Shown in pieces: positions 7,795-17,242 of a DNA stretch of 64,000 bases. Source of the stretch: Planctomycetota bacterium (GTDB lineage Bacteria > Planctomycetota > UBA1135 > GCA-002686595). A model generated the notes under the pieces. It saw nothing but the letters and a program-made list of their open reading frames with translations, was not told the origin of the DNA and searched no databases. Made by a program: the position numbers and the translations under genes. Each line of letters begins with the position of its first letter. The first letter of the stretch is position 1. The stretch is from assembly GCA_014237855.1 (NCBI GenBank), contig JABACD010000009.1, forward strand, positions 62,001-126,000, written 5' to 3'.

Positions 7795-10467
7795 TTGAGG
7801 ACCATTAAATCAGCCCCTGGACGCTCTACTGCCTGCTCCCTCACGGTGTTTGCCCTCCTGGCCACCGCCTGCATGGAGAGCTCCTCGAACGATGCTGGGG
7901 GACCGTTCACGTCTATCCCCCGTCCAACTGAGCACCGCCTCGATGACGGCGCAGAGTCGGTCAACAAGTCCCTCCGACGAGCCTGGATGCGCGGAATGCA
8001 CCTCAGTGCTCCTGGTGATGATTGGCAGGGCATCGAACAACGCAACGGAGAGCGTGAGATGGCCAGACGCACGGCGATGAACCAGACATCCCAGACTGCT
8101 CTCTCCGTGAGCCGCTGGAGCGAGGTCGGTAGCCGCAATCAGGCAGGGAGGATGCACTGCGCAACGCTGAGCCCGGACTCGGACACGCTCTATGCGGGCT
8201 CATCCTTGGGCGGCATCTGGAAAGGTGACACGGATGGACAGAACTGGACCCCCCTCGGCGACAACCTCTACGGCGGTGGACGTCATCTGGTCGTCCTGCC
8301 CGGCGAGCAGTCCGGTGATCCCGATGTGATCATCGCAGCCACCGGACAGAATCGCGTATGGATCACGCGAGATCAGGGCTCTACCTGGGAAGCGCCTGCC
8401 GGACTCCCCAACTTCGGGAGTGTCCGAGGCCTCCAGCTGCTCGAGGATTCTGCGGGGACAGTTCTGGTCCTTGGTCGCTTCAATGGAAACGTATCCATAC
8501 ATGCCTCGACCGACCATGGACACAGCTTCCAGACGCGCTGGACCGGAGCCGTTGACTGGGCCAGCTCCATGTGGAGTCCGCGCTATGGGCCTGGATCTGA
8601 AGACACGATCTACCTGCTTCACCGCGGACGACTGCGAGTCTCGACCGACGCCGGACTGAACTTCAGCCTCGTCGGCACGATCGATCCGGCAGCAACCAGT
8701 GGCTTCCTGACAGGTAGTGAGGCCGGTGGCCCAACGCTCTATGCCTCCTTGAATATCTCTGGGACCTGGAAGCTGTTTCGGTCCGATGATGCGGGAAGCA
8801 ACTGGAACCACGTCTACGACCCACCGGACTACTGGGGAGCCTTGGAGGCCTCTGCGAGTAACCCTTCGCTGGTTTGTTATGGAGGAGTGGACGCCTATCG
8901 ATCGACCGATGGCGGTCAGAGCTTCGACAAGATCAACAGCTGGGGTGAGTACTACAGCAATCCTGCCGGCAAGCTGCATGCGGACCAGCAGGGCATCAAC
9001 TGCTTCCCCGACCCACAACAACCGGGGATTGGCGACCTCTGGTACTTCAACACCGACGGCGGCATCTACCTGAGCACCGATGAGACTCAGAGCGTCCAGA
9101 ACCTCTGCCTGACCGGTCTCGGTGTCAGCCAGTACTACTCCACCCACACCTCCAGCTTTGACAACACCCACATCATCGCGGGTTCCCAGGATCAGGGGCT
9201 CCAGCTGGGAGACTTTCAGGCCTCGACCGGGCCTGGGCCTTCCACGGACTTCGATCAGGTCATCAGTGGCGACTATGGTCACCTGACCAGCTCGAATGGA
9301 AGCCACGACTTCGTCTACTGCACCTACCCCGGCTTCATCTTGATTGACATCGGAGAGGGAGGGGCCAACTTGAAGACCGCAGACTTCCCAGCCGGTGCGA
9401 ACCATCTCTGGCTTCCGCCGGTCGTGGCGGACCCTCTGGATAGCCTGGGCTTCTTCTTCCTCGGAGATCGACTCCACCGTTACATCCGGACAGGCCCAGG
9501 AGTCTGGAGCGACAGCCAGCACTCCAATGAGGCCTTCGACGACGGTGGAGCAAGCTACCTCTCGGCCATGGCATTCGCGCCAACCAATCCCAACCGAGCC
9601 TACGCCGTGAATGATCGCGGGCGCCTGTACTCCTCAACCGACCACGGTGTGACCTGGAGCCTGGCTAGCGGTGATGGCCCCAACAGTCACTACTTCTATG
9701 GCAATGCCGTGGCGGTCAACCCCCACGACGAGCTGGAGGCCTTCATCGGGGGCTCGGGATACTCGAATGGAGCCGTCCGTCGCACGACAGATGGTGGCGC
9801 TACCTGGCACGAGCTGTCCCTCGGGCTGCCCTCTACCCTGGTCTATGACCTGGCCTACTCACTCGACGGGACAGGTGATGTCTACGCCGCCACCGAGGCT
9901 GGGGCCTGGCATCTGGACGTCGATACCGAGACCTGGGTAAACGTGATGCAGAGCCACACCCCGATGACCCTGTACTGGTCAGTCGAAGCCGTCCCAGGAC
10001 TACCCGAGAGTGCGGCGGTGATGCGATTTGGAACCTACGGGCGCGGGATCTGGGACTACGACGTTCCTGATGGGACAAACGGCACATGGGAGATCTATGG
10101 CACAGGAGCTAGCTCCGCGAACAGCCTGACTCTCTCCTCCGCCACCCCGCCAAACCTGGGAACTACCATTCAATTCGACATCGCCGGGGCGCTATCACCG
10201 GGCAGTACGGGCTTCGTCATGGCCGGACGGCAGCGCGGGGAGCACCCGCTACACGGAGGCGTCCAGCTGGTGGATGTGGTCCTGCGGAACTTCAGCTTCT
10301 CCATCAATCCCAATGGGACGGCCACTCGAAACCTCCCACTCCCCAACATTCCCTCCTGGGCGGGAGTGGGGTTCCGCTTCCAGGCGCTGATGCCAGACTC
10401 TGGACAGCCAGGCGGCTACTCGCTCTCGAACGGGCTCGAGGCTTTCTTCGGCCTGGATGGGCCCTGA
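7795..10467 (+). CDS. Asp-box (BNR/sialidase-like) beta-propeller lipoprotein
   Basis: A large surface lipoprotein. The TTG at 7795 is chosen because it gives a proper lipoprotein signal peptide ending in the lipobox LLATAC (Cys26) and lies beyond the terminator at 7670-7707; the frame is open from 7660. The body, about residues 60-760, has repeated Asp-box motifs of the form S-x-D-x-G-x-x-W (TRDQGSTWEAP, SDDAGSNWNHV, STDGGQSFDKI, TTDGGATWHEL, STDHGVTWSLA), as in sialidase/Vps10-like propellers. The C-terminal 120 residues (from about WEIYGTGASSANSL) form a separate beta-rich module like those ending many secreted planctomycete proteins. No sialidase arginine triad can be assigned, so it may bind rather than cleave. 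Substrate unknown. Confidence 0.8.
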   Translation: MRTIKSAPGRSTACSLTVFALLATACMESSSNDAGGPFTSIPRPTEHRLDDGAESVNKSLRRAWMRGMHLSAPGDDWQGIEQRNGEREMARRTAMNQTSQTALSVSRWSEVGSRNQAGRMHCATLSPDSDTLYAGSSLGGIWKGDTDGQNWTPLGDNLYGGGRHLVVLPGEQSGDPDVIIAATGQNRVWITRDQGSTWEAPAGLPNFGSVRGLQLLEDSAGTVLVLGRFNGNVSIHASTDHGHSFQTRWTGAVDWASSMWSPRYGPGSEDTIYLLHRGRLRVSTDAGLNFSLVGTIDPAATSGFLTGSEAGGPTLYASLNISGTWKLFRSDDAGSNWNHVYDPPDYWGALEASASNPSLVCYGGVDAYRSTDGGQSFDKINSWGEYYSNPAGKLHADQQGINCFPDPQQPGIGDLWYFNTDGGIYLSTDETQSVQNLCLTGLGVSQYYSTHTSSFDNTHIIAGSQDQGLQLGDFQASTGPGPSTDFDQVISGDYGHLTSSNGSHDFVYCTYPGFILIDIGEGGANLKTADFPAGANHLWLPPVVADPLDSLGFFFLGDRLHRYIRTGPGVWSDSQHSNEAFDDGGASYLSAMAFAPTNPNRAYAVNDRGRLYSSTDHGVTWSLASGDGPNSHYFYGNAVAVNPHDELEAFIGGSGYSNGAVRRTTDGGATWHELSLGLPSTLVYDLAYSLDGTGDVYAATEAGAWHLDVDTETWVNVMQSHTPMTLYWSVEAVPGLPESAAVMRFGTYGRGIWDYDVPDGTNGTWEIYGTGASSANSLTLSSATPPNLGTTIQFDIAGALSPGSTGFVMAGRQRGEHPLHGGVQLVDVVLRNFSFSINPNGTATRNLPLPNIPSWAGVGFRFQALMPDSGQPGGYSLSNGLEAFFGLDGP

Positions 10468-10515
10468 ATCAGGTTGGGAGTGACGGAGACGGCGATCGAC
10501 CTCAGATAGAGAGAT

Positions 10516-10544
10516 CTGCATCAGACCTTCACGGCATCTTCATC
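10516..10544 (+). promoter_or_regulatory. Candidate PhoB boxes upstream of pstS
   Basis: Three related 7-mers lie at exact 11-bp intervals: CTGCATC (10516-10522), CTTCACG (10527-10533) and CTTCATC (10538-10544). This is Pho-box geometry, and the middle repeat nearly equals CTTCACA upstream of phoB (775-781). The last repeat ends 21 bp before the pstS ATG, so the transcript leader would be very short. Inference from spacing and context; no binding data. Confidence 0.4.
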
Positions 10545-10565
10545 TAGCGTGGCAAACATGCGCTC

Positions 10566-11543
10566 ATGAAGAACAGACGAATGAGTGCCCTGCTACTCCT
10601 CGCTGCTGCCAGCTGGGGATGCTCTACCGATGAAGAGGCACATACCGCAGGTGTATTGACCGGGACGGTATCGATCGACGGCTCATCCACGGTCTTTCCC
10701 ATCACGGAGGCAGTTGCCGAGGAATACCGTACAGACCAGCCTGAGGTGCGAATCACGGTAGGCGTCTCGGGCACTGGTGGTGGATTCAAGAAATTCATCG
10801 CCGGAGAGACGGACATCTCCAACGCCTCGAGGTCCATCAAGACCAAGGAACTCGCCCACTGCGCTGCCAATGGCCGTGAGTTTATCGAGCTCCCCGTGGC
10901 CTATGACGGCCTCGCAGTTGTTGTGAACAACGCAAACGATTTCGCCACCGAAGTAACGGTTGAGGAGCTCCGCCGGATCTGGGCTGCTGACTCGGCCGCC
11001 AAGAAGTGGAGCGATATTCGCCCCGAGTGGCCGGATCGCGAGTTCAAGCTCTTTGCTCCCGGACAAGACTCAGGCACCTTTGACTACTTCACCGATGAGG
11101 TAAATGGTGAGTCCGGAAACTGTCGATCCGACGTGACATTCTCGGAGGACGACAACGTGCTCGTCCGCGGTGTTTCCGGTGACAAGGACGGCATGGGCTT
11201 CTTTGGCCTGGCCTACTACGTCGAGAATCAGAGCAAGCTGAACTGCTTGGCTATCGACGCCGGAGTGGGCCCCATCATCCCAAGCATGGAGACTGTGGAA
11301 AACGGATCGTATGCGCCACTGTCACGCCCCCTGTTCATCTACGTTTCCACGGACTCAGCCAAGCGCCCGGAGGTAGAGGACTTCGTGACCTTCTACTTGA
11401 CCGAGGCCCGAACTCTCGCCGGGGAAGTGGGCTATGTGCCCTTCCCCGAGGAGATCTACAACTCCCTTCGGAAGCGCTTCTCAAGTCGCGTGGTAGGCAG
11501 TGAAAGCAGCAAACACGGTACTGTTGAAGAGCTCTACCTCTAG
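10566..11543 (+). CDS. pstS: Phosphate-binding lipoprotein PstS (SphX-like)
   Basis: Periplasmic phosphate-binding protein of the high-affinity Pst importer, 325 residues. The N-terminus is a lipoprotein signal ending at Cys19 (AASWGC). The phosphate-binding loops are recognisable: IDGSSTVFPITEAVAEEY near residue 38 and SGTGGGFKKFIAGETDISN near 66, followed by the Ala-Ser-Arg motif NASRSIK. The Ser-rich IDGSST loop and the DSGTFDYF segment match the SphX branch rather than E. coli PstS. It delivers phosphate to PstC/PstA. It is the first gene of a pstSCAB-phoU operon with candidate PhoB boxes directly upstream. No good ribosome site precedes the ATG, consistent with a short-leader or leaderless transcript. 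Confidence 0.9.
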   Translation: MKNRRMSALLLLAAASWGCSTDEEAHTAGVLTGTVSIDGSSTVFPITEAVAEEYRTDQPEVRITVGVSGTGGGFKKFIAGETDISNASRSIKTKELAHCAANGREFIELPVAYDGLAVVVNNANDFATEVTVEELRRIWAADSAAKKWSDIRPEWPDREFKLFAPGQDSGTFDYFTDEVNGESGNCRSDVTFSEDDNVLVRGVSGDKDGMGFFGLAYYVENQSKLNCLAIDAGVGPIIPSMETVENGSYAPLSRPLFIYVSTDSAKRPEVEDFVTFYLTEARTLAGEVGYVPFPEEIYNSLRKRFSSRVVGSESSKHGTVEELYL

Positions 11544-11553
11544 AGCGATTTCC

Positions 11554-12525
11554 GTGCGCTCCACCTCGCAGAGAGAGGTGGACGCGGGCACGGACAAGAC
11601 AGCGAACTGGGCGGCAAGAGCCCCGAGCGCGTTCCGACCTTCGCGGATGCGAAGCCTTCGTGAATCCTGTATCAGGCATGGGCTCTTGACGTCTGCATCG
11701 ATCTCGATTCTCACCAGCTTCGGGATCCTGTTCATCCTGATAAAGGAGTCACTACCCTTCTTTGAGGATGTAAGCCCCTGGGAATTCCTGACGGGAACCA
11801 ACTGGGCACCGCTGATGGTTCCCCGAGACTACGGAGTGATACCACTCGTAGTCGGCACACTCCTGGTCACCGGAGTCGCCGCCTTGATCGTGATCCCGGT
11901 CGGTAGCCTTGCAGCGATGTACCTGTCTGAGTACGCGAGCAGTCGTGCACGCCGCATCCTCAAGCCCACTCTTGAAGTCCTGGCTGGTATCCCCACGGTG
12001 GTCTATGGATACTTCGCCATCACGGTGGTGACTCCCGCACTCAGGGCAGTCATCCCCGGGGTTGAGGTCTTCAATGCACTCTCTGCCGGCATCGTGGTCG
12101 CGGTCATGATCATTCCAACCGTTGCGTCTTTGTCGGATGATGCCATGCGATCGGTGCCGAACGCCTTGCGTGAGGCAGCTTTCGGGCTTGGTGCAACACA
12201 GAAAGAGGTCACTGTTGGCGTTGTCTACCCCGGTGCAATTTCAGGCGTGATGGCTGCCTATGTCCTGGCTATTGGCCGAGCTCTGGGAGAGACCATGATC
12301 GTCACGATGGCTGCTGGCTCCACTCCACTGCTGACCTTGAACCCGCTCGACTCGGTTCAGACAATGACAGGATACATCGTCCAAGTCAGCCTGGGCGATA
12401 CCCCGGCTGGCACTCCCGGATACATGTCGATCTTTGCTGTTGGCTTGCTGCTCTTCGTGATCACACTCTCCCTGAACCTCTTCAGGATTTGGATCCAACG
12501 GCGCTACGTTCGCTACGACACATGA
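11554..12525 (+). CDS. pstC: Phosphate ABC transporter permease PstC
   Basis: Inner-membrane permease of the Pst system with six predicted TM helices; the first is near ILTSFGILFILIKESLPFF. The cytoplasmic coupling motif typical of PstC is present ([13 protein letters not shown]) followed by AIGRALGETMIV. Start is uncertain: the frame is open from a GTG at 11500 inside pstS, a GTG at 11554 gives a 10-bp gap after pstS and 323 residues (E. coli PstC has 319), and an ATG at 11647 would remove the basic N-terminal tail. I prefer 11554 on spacing and length. The stop overlaps the pstA start by 4 bp. Confidence 0.88.
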   Translation: MRSTSQREVDAGTDKTANWAARAPSAFRPSRMRSLRESCIRHGLLTSASISILTSFGILFILIKESLPFFEDVSPWEFLTGTNWAPLMVPRDYGVIPLVVGTLLVTGVAALIVIPVGSLAAMYLSEYASSRARRILKPTLEVLAGIPTVVYGYFAITVVTPALRAVIPGVEVFNALSAGIVVAVMIIPTVASLSDDAMRSVPNALREAAFGLGATQKEVTVGVVYPGAISGVMAAYVLAIGRALGETMIVTMAAGSTPLLTLNPLDSVQTMTGYIVQVSLGDTPAGTPGYMSIFAVGLLLFVITLSLNLFRIWIQRRYVRYDT

Positions 12526-13442
12526 ATCGGAGTCAGCATTTTCAAGATCGGTTCACCCAGAGACATCGCAAGGACAGGCTCTTCAAGAGCCTCACGAAGG
12601 TAGCAATGTCCATTGGCTTCATTGCACTCGCGATCCTCCTGACAGGGATTCTGATTGAAGGTCTCCCCTGGCTCTCCTGGGACTTCCTAGATCGATACCC
12701 ATCGAGGACTCCCTCCAAAGCAGGATTCAAGGCTGCGTTCTGGGGAAGTCTTTGGGTGATTGGACTCACCACGCTGATGACCGTGCCGATCGGCGTAGCC
12801 GGTGCTGTGTATCTCGAGGAGTACTCTGCAAAGGGGCGCTTCGCCAAGTTCATCGAGCTGTTGATTTCAAACCTCGCGGGCGTGCCCTCAATCCTCTATG
12901 GGATGCTTGGGTTGATCGCGTTTGTGCGGATGTTTCAACCAACGACCGACCCGACAACCTTTCTGGGCATTCAGGTGCCGTTTGGGCGATCCGTCCTGGC
13001 GGGCACCTGCACCCTGTCCCTCCTGGTCTTGCCTGTACTTACGATAGCCTCACGCGAGGCGCTGAAGGCGGTGCCCGACTCCCTCCGGCTGGCAGCCTTT
13101 GGGCTCGGGGCAACTCGTTGGCAGTGCGTACGCCACCATGTCCTCCCCTCCGCTGCCCCTGGAATCCTGACAGGCGTTGTACTCTCCATCTCTCGCGCTC
13201 TAGGCGAGACAGCCCCCCTCGTGATGATGGGAGCCTTGACCTACGTTGCCTTCACTCCAAGCACCGTCTACGATCCGTTCACAGCGATGCCCATTCAGAT
13301 CTTCAACTGGGCCTCCCGCCCACAACCGGAGTTCCAATCCGTCGCGGCCGCTGGAATCATCGTCCTGCTTGCCGTCCTTCTCGGGATGAATGCAGTTGTA
13401 GTCCTCCTCAGGAACCGAGCAGAACGATCAAAGGCAGCATGA
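12522..13442 (+). CDS. pstA: Phosphate ABC transporter permease PstA
   Basis: Second membrane subunit of the Pst importer, 306 residues, about six TM helices. It shows the paired EAA-type loop ([20 protein letters not shown]) followed by the PstA signature [18 protein letters not shown]. The ATG at 12522 overlaps the pstC stop (ATGA), which decides the start over an in-frame codon 33 bp upstream. The C-terminal loop [11 protein letters not shown] is typical of PstA. The stop overlaps the pstB start by 4 bp, so the three transport genes are translationally coupled. Confidence 0.9.
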   Translation: MNRSQHFQDRFTQRHRKDRLFKSLTKVAMSIGFIALAILLTGILIEGLPWLSWDFLDRYPSRTPSKAGFKAAFWGSLWVIGLTTLMTVPIGVAGAVYLEEYSAKGRFAKFIELLISNLAGVPSILYGMLGLIAFVRMFQPTTDPTTFLGIQVPFGRSVLAGTCTLSLLVLPVLTIASREALKAVPDSLRLAAFGLGATRWQCVRHHVLPSAAPGILTGVVLSISRALGETAPLVMMGALTYVAFTPSTVYDPFTAMPIQIFNWASRPQPEFQSVAAAGIIVLLAVLLGMNAVVVLLRNRAERSKAA

Positions 13443-14206
13443 AGAACCCGGTGATACCCCGCACCGTCCTGGAAGCTCGCAACCTCTCGATTCACTACGG
13501 CGACTCTGCAGCGGTAAGTGGAGTGAGTCTGAAGATACCAGAGCGAGAAGTACTCGCGATCATTGGTCCCTCTGGATGCGGAAAGAGCACACTCCTCCGT
13601 AGCTTCAACCGCATGAACGACTTCATTGACAGCTGTCGTTTCGAGGGAGAACTTCTCTTTGAAGGCGTCAATATCTACGGCCCAAATATTGATCCGGTCG
13701 AGCTTCGTCAGCGCATCGGGATGGTCTTCCAGAGACCCAACCCGTTCCCAAAGTCCATACGAGCCAATATCACCTGGGCTCCCCGGATGGCTGGATACCT
13801 CGGAGATTACGATGAGCTGGTCGAACGCACCCTTCGCGAAGCAGCTCTCTGGGACGAATCGAAGGACAAGCTCGACAAGTCGGCGCTCTCCCTCTCTGGT
13901 GGCCAACAACAACGCCTGTGTATAGCGCGGAGCCTGGCAATGTCACCAGAAGTGCTCTTGATGGACGAGCCCTGCTCGGCTTTGGACCCAATCGCCACGG
14001 GCAAGATCGAAGAGCTGATTCGTGGGCTACGCGAGCAGTACACCGTGGTGATCGTCACACACAACCTTCAACAGGCCGGTCGCATATCGGATCGAACGGC
14101 ATTCATGTACCAGGGTGATCTCATCGAGATCGATCAAACCGACAGGCTCTTCACCCAACCGGCGAAGAAGAAGACCGAAGACTACATTACAGGCCGCTTC
14201 GGATAG
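13439..14206 (+). CDS. pstB: Phosphate import ATP-binding protein PstB
   Basis: ATPase of the Pst system, 255 residues (E. coli PstB 257). Walker A is [19 protein letters not shown], with the PstB-specific FNRMND that follows; the ABC signature is LSGGQQQRL; Walker B is [12 protein letters not shown]; the switch His is in VTHNLQQA. The characteristic Q-loop [10 protein letters not shown] is also present. The frame is open far upstream through pstA, but the ATG at 13439 overlapping the pstA stop gives exactly the family length. phoU follows 2 bp downstream. Confidence 0.93.
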   Translation: MKNPVIPRTVLEARNLSIHYGDSAAVSGVSLKIPEREVLAIIGPSGCGKSTLLRSFNRMNDFIDSCRFEGELLFEGVNIYGPNIDPVELRQRIGMVFQRPNPFPKSIRANITWAPRMAGYLGDYDELVERTLREAALWDESKDKLDKSALSLSGGQQQRLCIARSLAMSPEVLLMDEPCSALDPIATGKIEELIRGLREQYTVVIVTHNLQQAGRISDRTAFMYQGDLIEIDQTDRLFTQPAKKKTEDYITGRFG

Positions 14207-14208
14207 AC

Positions 14209-14892
14209 ATGACTGACCACCTCTCACGGGACCTGCAAGAAGTCAAACGCCATGTGCTCGACATGGGGGCCTTGGCCGAAGAAGCACTCCGCCTGGCTCT
14301 CTCAGCGTACAAGAATCGAGAAGAAGTCCCCGCGCGCAAGCTGCGAGAGACTGAACGCAAGATCAATCTGCTGCAACTTGAGATTGACGACGAGTTGATC
14401 AAGATCCTTGCCCTTCATCAGCCCGTCGCGAGAGATCTTCGATTCGTTGCCGCGGCCATGAGAATCGTCAATGATCTCGAGCGCATTGGGGATCTGACGA
14501 ACTCGATCGCAGATCGCTTGCTCTATGCGGTAAACCACGCCCCCCTCAATGAGTCGACTGATATCGAGAGGATGATGGAAGGCTGCTCTGTCATGCTACG
14601 AGCCAGTCTGAATTCCTTCGTGAGCCAGGACTCGGCGCTGGCGAGAACAGTCCTGGCCAAGGATGACGTGATTGACGAGCTGAATCGCAGGCACTTTCAG
14701 ATCCTCATCGGTCGAATGAAGAGAGACCCTGACTCCATAGACATGGCAGTGGCTCTCATTTCGATCTCTCGTGGCCTGGAACGCATCGCCGATCTTGCCA
14801 CCAACATTGCTGAGGATGTCGTCTTCATGGTCGATGCAGAAGACATCCGTCATCCCAGGCTCACCTCAAGCAGGCCTCAAGTCGTCGAGTAG
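14209..14892 (+). CDS. phoU: Phosphate signalling regulator PhoU
   Basis: All-helical cytoplasmic protein of 227 residues with two PhoU repeats, each with the family metal/helix signature: residues about 85-90 (VNDLERIGDLTNSIADRL) and about 187-200 (SRGLERIADLATNIAEDVV). PhoU links the Pst transporter to PhoR so that Pho genes are off when phosphate is plentiful. It ends the pst operon. The spacing of 2 bp after pstB indicates co-translation. Confidence 0.92.
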   Translation: MTDHLSRDLQEVKRHVLDMGALAEEALRLALSAYKNREEVPARKLRETERKINLLQLEIDDELIKILALHQPVARDLRFVAAAMRIVNDLERIGDLTNSIADRLLYAVNHAPLNESTDIERMMEGCSVMLRASLNSFVSQDSALARTVLAKDDVIDELNRRHFQILIGRMKRDPDSIDMAVALISISRGLERIADLATNIAEDVVFMVDAEDIRHPRLTSSRPQVVE

Positions 14893-14958
14893 GGGTTTCT
14901 TTCACTGCGCCTGTCGCCGTACGATGTGGCGAATGCCTGGGACTCCAGGCACTTGCCC

Positions 14959-17238
14959 ATGATCAAAGCACCCTTCAAGCTCTTCCTGATGGCCGTCCTC
15001 ACGGCCTGCGGCAGCGAGGACTCCCCCAAGGGCTCCCGTTCTTCGGACTCAGCCCCACGGGGTTCGGACTTCGTGAGCAGTCAGGTCTGCTCTGAGTGTC
15101 ATGCCGAGCAGTTCGGACGGTGGAAGGGCTCTCACCATGACCTGGCAATGCAGCATGCAACCGAGGAGACCGTCCTCGGCGACTTCTCGGACGTCGTGCT
15201 TGAGCACGATGGTCGGACCACCCGCTTCTTCCGCAGGGACGGTTCCTTCTGGGTGAACACCGAGGGCCCCGATGGGAAGCCCGCTGATTACCTCATCTCC
15301 TACACCTTTGGTGCGGACCCACTTCAGCAGTACCTGATCGAGTTTCCCGGCGGTCGCTATCAGTGCCTCGACGTGGCCTGGGATGTCAACTTGGATCGCT
15401 GGTTTGATGTCTTCCCCGGAGATCTGGTCGAACCGGGAGATGAGTATCATTGGACCGGTCGTTTCCAAACCTGGAACCTGCAGTGTGCCGACTGCCACTC
15501 GACCTTCTTCGAGAAGAACTACAACCAGGGCACCGACAGTTACACCAGTACCTACCAGGAGATCAACGTTGGCTGCGAGAGCTGCCACGGCGCTGGAGCT
15601 CAGCACGTTGAACTCGCACGTCAATGGGACTCAGGCCGTCCCGAAGGTGAACCACTGGGGCTACTCGTCGACCTGGACAAGTCGAACGCCCCAGAGGTCC
15701 TCAATGCCTGTGCCGCCTGCCACTCGCGGCGCACGGCAATTACCGACAGCCACATGCCTGGCGCGAGGTTTGAGGATGACTATCGCCTGGCCATGCTGGA
15801 TATCGACCTGTACCACTCTGATGGACAGATCCGCGAGGAGGTCTATGTCCTCGGGTCTTACCTGCAGAGCAAGATGCACCAGGCCGGTGTGAGCTGTGTC
15901 GACTGCCATGACCCTCATGGACTGGGTCTGTGGCTACCTGGAGACTCGACCTGCACCCAGTGCCACTCACCCGAGGCCCCGCTCGATCGATTCCCAACTC
16001 TCAAGCAGAAGGTCTACGCAGACCCCTCCCATCACTTTCATCCACCGGAGTCCGAAGGCGCCAGATGCGTCAACTGCCACATGCCGGAGACCACCTACAT
16101 GGTCATCGACCCCCGGCGTGATCACAGCCTCCGCGTCCCGCGCCCTGACCTGACCGAAGCTCTGGGAACTCCGAACGCTTGCAACGAGTGCCATGAGGAT
16201 CAATCCGCCGAATGGGCCTCTGCCAGGATAGAGGAGTGGTACGGCCAGGAGCGCCCGGCCCATTATGGCAGCGCTCTGGGGTCGGTATTGAGCGGTGACC
16301 CGGTAGGAATTCGAAGCTTACTCGCTCTACCTTTCGACGAGGCCCAACCAGTAATCGTTCGAGCCAGTGCTGTCGATCGCCTCCCCCCCGGAGAGCAGGT
16401 CACACTCCAGGTCGCGGTTGGCCTGCTCAATCAAGACGAGCTCGACAGTACTCTCAGGGCATCGGCGCTGGCCAGTCTGCTCGAGGCTCCAGTACAGCTC
16501 CTCGTGGCCATCGTTCCACGATTTCTTCGTGATCCTGCGCGCATCGTGAGGATCGAGGCGGCGAACGTTCTTGCTGGAGAAGCAGAGGCCCAACTCGACG
16601 ACGAGCAGCGGAAGTCCTTCGAAGCTGCCTTCATCGAGTTCGAAGAGGCACAGCTGGCGAACTCCGATTCTCCCTTCGCACACCTCAATCTTGGCGTGGT
16701 CTTTGAGCGGCGTGGACAGGTCCCCAGGGCCATTGCTGCCTACCGCAAGGCTCTCGAGCTAGACAGCGGCTTCCTCCCTGCGATCTTCAACCTTGCCAAT
16801 CTGCTCAACGCCGCAGGTAGAGTGGATCAAGCGGCCCTGCTTCTCCGTGATGCAATCGAGCGATTCCCTCGCGAAGGTGAGTTGCAGTATTCACTGGGGC
16901 TCTTGCTCGCAGGTGCCGGCCAGGTTGCAGAGAGCGTGGAGGCCCTGAGGATGGCAACACTTGCCATGCCAGATCGAGCGCGAATCCACTACAACCTCGG
17001 GCTGGCCTACTCCCAGAGCGACCAGAAAATCGAGGCCGAGGGAGCTCTGATGCGGGCATTGCGCCTGGAGCCCACCGAACCGGACTTCATGTATGCACTT
17101 GCAACCTTCTACCTGGAAATAGACGAGCTTGAACGTGCCCTGGAGCATGCCAATCAGCTCGCTGCAGCTGTTCCGGGTGCTCCAGGCCCGGAGCAACTCC
17201 GGGCCGAAATCGTCAAGCGACTGGAAGAGGAGCGTTAG
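14959..17238 (+). CDS. Octaheme c-type cytochrome lipoprotein with C-terminal TPR domain
   Basis: A 759-residue exported protein. The ATG at 14959 gives a lipoprotein signal ending in VLTAC (Cys17); the frame is open 33 bp further upstream. Eight CXXCH heme motifs occur between residues 44 and 412: CSECH, CADCH, CESCH, CAACH, CVDCH, CTQCH, CVNCH and CNECH. The layout resembles the cytochrome c554/multiheme family. Residues about 420-530 look like HEAT-type helices, and from about 545 to 745 there are five or more TPR units (for example AHLNLGVVFERRGQVPRAIA). Such cytochrome-TPR fusions are widespread in PVC and related phyla and their reaction is unknown. It sits 66 bp after phoU and may share its transcript; role in electron transfer is inferred. 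Confidence 0.85.
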   Translation: MIKAPFKLFLMAVLTACGSEDSPKGSRSSDSAPRGSDFVSSQVCSECHAEQFGRWKGSHHDLAMQHATEETVLGDFSDVVLEHDGRTTRFFRRDGSFWVNTEGPDGKPADYLISYTFGADPLQQYLIEFPGGRYQCLDVAWDVNLDRWFDVFPGDLVEPGDEYHWTGRFQTWNLQCADCHSTFFEKNYNQGTDSYTSTYQEINVGCESCHGAGAQHVELARQWDSGRPEGEPLGLLVDLDKSNAPEVLNACAACHSRRTAITDSHMPGARFEDDYRLAMLDIDLYHSDGQIREEVYVLGSYLQSKMHQAGVSCVDCHDPHGLGLWLPGDSTCTQCHSPEAPLDRFPTLKQKVYADPSHHFHPPESEGARCVNCHMPETTYMVIDPRRDHSLRVPRPDLTEALGTPNACNECHEDQSAEWASARIEEWYGQERPAHYGSALGSVLSGDPVGIRSLLALPFDEAQPVIVRASAVDRLPPGEQVTLQVAVGLLNQDELDSTLRASALASLLEAPVQLLVAIVPRFLRDPARIVRIEAANVLAGEAEAQLDDEQRKSFEAAFIEFEEAQLANSDSPFAHLNLGVVFERRGQVPRAIAAYRKALELDSGFLPAIFNLANLLNAAGRVDQAALLLRDAIERFPREGELQYSLGLLLAGAGQVAESVEALRMATLAMPDRARIHYNLGLAYSQSDQKIEAEGALMRALRLEPTEPDFMYALATFYLEIDELERALEHANQLAAAVPGAPGPEQLRAEIVKRLEEER

Positions 17239-17242
17239 ACCG

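Noticed and set aside
8200..9522. 440-residue minus-strand ORF
   Set aside because: Antisense to the Asp-box lipoprotein, whose blades are clear on the plus strand; the minus translation has no recognisable domain.
12752..13438. Long N-terminal extension of PstB
   Set aside because: The extension overlaps nearly all of pstA; the ATG at 13439 gives the family length and an ATGA overlap.
14893..14958. Third possible PhoB box before the octaheme gene
   Set aside because: CTTTCAC and CCTGTCG are 11 bp apart but match the other boxes poorly.
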